Origin: Sulfuriferula sp047300855
GTDB lineage: Bacteria > Pseudomonadota > Gammaproteobacteria > Burkholderiales > Sulfuriferulaceae
NCBI RefSeq assembly: GCF_047300855.1
Contig: NZ_CP170197.1
Location: forward strand, 2,852,001 to 2,916,000
Direction: 5' to 3'
Length of the DNA: 64,000 bases
In this document: positions 62,054 through 64,000 of the stretch, piece by piece
How positions within the stretch are numbered: position 1 is the first letter of the stretch
Layout: each line of letters begins with the position of its first letter
Made by a program: the position numbers and the translations under genes
Notes under the pieces: generated by a model
What the model was told of the DNA's origin: nothing
Databases searched by the model: none
The model's input: only the letters and a program-made list of their open reading frames with translations

Positions 62054-63577
62054 ATGACCGCACCAGCCTCCACGAATCACACAAGTGGACATTTGCTTGC
62101 CCGCAATACCCTCTGGAATCTGACCGGGATGGGTACGCCACTGCTTGCCGCATTATTTTCAATACCCGTTTTGGTCGCATCATTGGGGGCAGAACGTTTC
62201 GGGATACTGACTTTAGCGTGGATGGTAATCGGTTACTTTAGTTTGTTCGATCTGGGTCTAGGACGCGCATTGACCAAACTCGTAGCCGAGAAACTCGGCG
62301 CAGGGCAAGAGCACGCAATACCGCCGCTGGTGTGGGCCGCCTTGTCGCTTATGCTGGTACTCGGTTTAATAGGTGCGCTGATAGTTATTTTGATCTCGCC
62401 CTGGCTAACTCAAAGCGCGCTCAAGATTTCTCCTGCATTGCAGGAAGAAACACTACGATCCTTTTATCTATTGGCCCTTTCCATCCCAGTTGTCATCAAT
62501 ACCGCAGGCCTGCGCGGAATCCTCGAAGCCCAACAGCGGTTCGACATCGTAAATGCGTTGCGCATTCCAATGGGGGTACTCACCTTTCTCGGTCCTCTGT
62601 TGATATTACCTTTTTCGCATAGCCTCGTGGCAATTACTTCGGTATTGGTAGTTTCTCGGATGGTGGCATGGCTCGCCCATTTGCTGCTGTGCATTAAGGT
62701 CATGCCAACGTTACGCACCAATGTTTCCATACGCCGCCAGGACATTCGTCCATTACTGCATTTAGGCGGATGGATGACGGTAACCAACATCGTTGGGCCC
62801 CTCATGGTTTATCTCGATCGTTTTTTGATCGGCAGCATGGTATCGATGGCTGCCGTTGCATATTACGTAACACCTTACGAGGTCGTGACAAAATTTTTGC
62901 TGATTCCCGGAGCGTTGGTAGCCGTGTTGTTCCCCGCTTTTTCGGCGAGCTTAGTCTCAAACCAGAGACATGCGGCAGACCTGTTCCAGCGTGGTGTCAA
63001 ATACACTTTTCTGGTTTTATTCCCCTTGATACTTGCCACCATCACCTTCGCCCATGAGGGACTCGGCTTGTGGCTAAACAGTGAGTTCGCCACGCACGGC
63101 ACCAAAGTTCTTCAATGGCTGGCAGTCGGCGTGTTCCTCAACAGTTTGGCGAATATTCCATTTGCATTCATCCAAAGCGCCGGAAGGCCCGATATCACGG
63201 CCAAGCTTCACCTAATCGAATTGCCGTTTTATTTGTTGACAATATGGTGGCTGCTCCATACTTGGGGCATAGTCGGCGCTGCCATCGCCTGGGCTGCACG
63301 AGCAGCCATCGACGCCATTGCGTTATTTTGGTTGGCCACACACTTAATGCCGGGGGTGGGGAAGAGAGGGGCATTGAAGCTGGATATGCTGGCAGTAATC
63401 GCCGCGCTGTTTGTCTTCGCTGTCGGCGGAATGTTGACGGGCCTCGGCATCAAGATAGGCTTTCTGGTGATCGCCCTGCTTACCTTTACCGCAGCTACCT
63501 GGTTCTTATTCCTTTCCCACCAGGAACGCCTGATAATCAACGCCACGCTGCATGGCAAGATGGGTTCATTTAAGTAA
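62054..63577 (+). CDS. Wzx-like oligosaccharide flippase / polysaccharide biosynthesis membrane protein
   Basis: 507 residues from ATG 62054 (a TTG at 62021 is a weaker alternative). About 12-14 hydrophobic helices of the MATE/MOP type: LARNTLWNLTGMGTPLLAAL, FGILTLAWMVIGYFSLFDLG with the typical LGLGRALTKLVAE. Flips undecaprenyl-linked repeat units. Separated from the epimerase by 242 bases with no clear gene; A+T is higher in the stretch after 61812 than before it, as is usual for variable surface-polysaccharide genes. Confidence 0.88.
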   Translation: MTAPASTNHTSGHLLARNTLWNLTGMGTPLLAALFSIPVLVASLGAERFGILTLAWMVIGYFSLFDLGLGRALTKLVAEKLGAGQEHAIPPLVWAALSLMLVLGLIGALIVILISPWLTQSALKISPALQEETLRSFYLLALSIPVVINTAGLRGILEAQQRFDIVNALRIPMGVLTFLGPLLILPFSHSLVAITSVLVVSRMVAWLAHLLLCIKVMPTLRTNVSIRRQDIRPLLHLGGWMTVTNIVGPLMVYLDRFLIGSMVSMAAVAYYVTPYEVVTKFLLIPGALVAVLFPAFSASLVSNQRHAADLFQRGVKYTFLVLFPLILATITFAHEGLGLWLNSEFATHGTKVLQWLAVGVFLNSLANIPFAFIQSAGRPDITAKLHLIELPFYLLTIWWLLHTWGIVGAAIAWAARAAIDAIALFWLATHLMPGVGKRGALKLDMLAVIAALFVFAVGGMLTGLGIKIGFLVIALLTFTAATWFLFLSHQERLIINATLHGKMGSFK

Positions 63578-63727
63578 CAATGACATAACCACATCAATTG
63601 GACGCTGATACTCGATGTCCAGCACTCTATCGGGCGCGGCTCCGACTCTGTTCGCAGCAAATCACTCCGGGAAAACCGCAGCCAAAATGGCTTAATATTT
63701 ACGAATTACCCTATTGCAATTAATCTC

Positions 63728-64000
63728 ATGGATAATGATTATCATAGCAAGGCAAACGGCTATTTCTCAAATACACGCACTGATATTGAGTCAGCATTAC
63801 CTTCTTTTAGCGAATCGATCCTGGAAATAGGCTGTGGAACAGGCGCAACGCTTGCATGGTTGAAAACCTCTGGACGCTGCAAATTCACCACCGGAATCGA
63901 ACTCGTTGCACAACAGGCAAAGAGCGCTGAAAAGGTGGTCGACAGGGTTATTCAAGGAAATATTGAAACTGTCGATTTTGCATCCTGGACAGAACGTTTC
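63728..64000 (+). CDS. Class I SAM-dependent methyltransferase, 3'-truncated by window edge
   Basis: 91 codons are visible from ATG 63728 to the window end. SAM-binding motif I is ILEIGCGTGATLAWL (31-45), followed by GIELVAQQA. The N-terminus resembles methyltransferases of polysaccharide or lipid clusters. Specific substrate unknown. Confidence 0.8.
   Translation, partial: MDNDYHSKANGYFSNTRTDIESALPSFSESILEIGCGTGATLAWLKTSGRCKFTTGIELVAQQAKSAEKVVDRVIQGNIETVDFASWTERF

Overview
The window looks like a chromosomal segment of a betaproteobacterium, most likely from Nitrosomonadales (Gallionellaceae/Sulfuricellaceae-like); this placement is inferred. The grounds are the gene order polA / DUF2782 / thrB / BPSS1780-like, System II cytochrome c maturation (ResB-CcsA) next to a cytochrome c4, dusB-fis, rubredoxin-pilGHIJ-chpA, an Asp-type HemB and PEP-CTERM/Prs components. 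Coding density is high. I saw no rRNA, tRNA, CRISPR array or insertion sequence. Genes run off both ends: prsT on the left and a SAM methyltransferase on the right.

Layout. 1-3.3 kb: 3' part of the TPR protein PrsT and a PEP-CTERM protein under a sigma-54 type promoter. 3.4-6.2 kb: an unusual cassette on the minus strand, FeeM-like N-acyl amino acid synthase, ThiF/E1-like adenylyltransferase, nitroreductase. 6.3-15.1 kb: hemB, engB, cytochrome c4, resB-ccsA, BPSS1780-like, thrB, DUF2782 and a LOG protein. 15.1-17.9 kb: polA. 18-23.6 kb: a Lol/MacB-like export locus (two permeases, ATPase, LolA-like periplasmic protein, DUF1302 barrel), followed by an M48 lipoprotein protease. 24.6-30.3 kb: dusB-fis, purH-purD-tsaC-hemF. 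30.3-36.9 kb: a divergent 1074-residue class A PBP-like protein and hemA-prfA-prmC.

36.9-39.9 kb holds the most interesting locus, a four-gene operon: a Tat-exported GYWKN-motif protein, a PqqD-like protein, an HprK-related kinase and a nucleotidyltransferase. It belongs to what sequence curators call the HPr-rel-A system, of unknown function. It is preceded by a sigma-54 type promoter resembling that of the PEP-CTERM gene. 39.9-44.7 kb: cbpM-cbpA, grxD, hemL, thiE-thiD, rubredoxin. 44.8-53.9 kb: the Pil-Chp chemosensory operon pilG-pilH-pilI-pilJ-chpA. 54-57 kb: uppP and thiC with its TPP riboswitch. 57-60.7 kb: Pcm-like methyltransferase, rhodanese, TolC-like protein, waaA. 60.8-64 kb: nucleotide-sugar epimerase, Wzx-like flippase and the partial methyltransferase, probably the edge of an exopolysaccharide cluster.

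How it fits together: heme synthesis (hemA, hemL, hemB, hemF) and cytochrome c maturation serve respiration; thiC/thiD/thiE make thiamine; envelope functions dominate the rest. The two sigma-54 type promoters suggest that the HPr-rel-A operon and the PEP-CTERM protein share a regulon, plausibly tied to exopolysaccharide or biofilm state.
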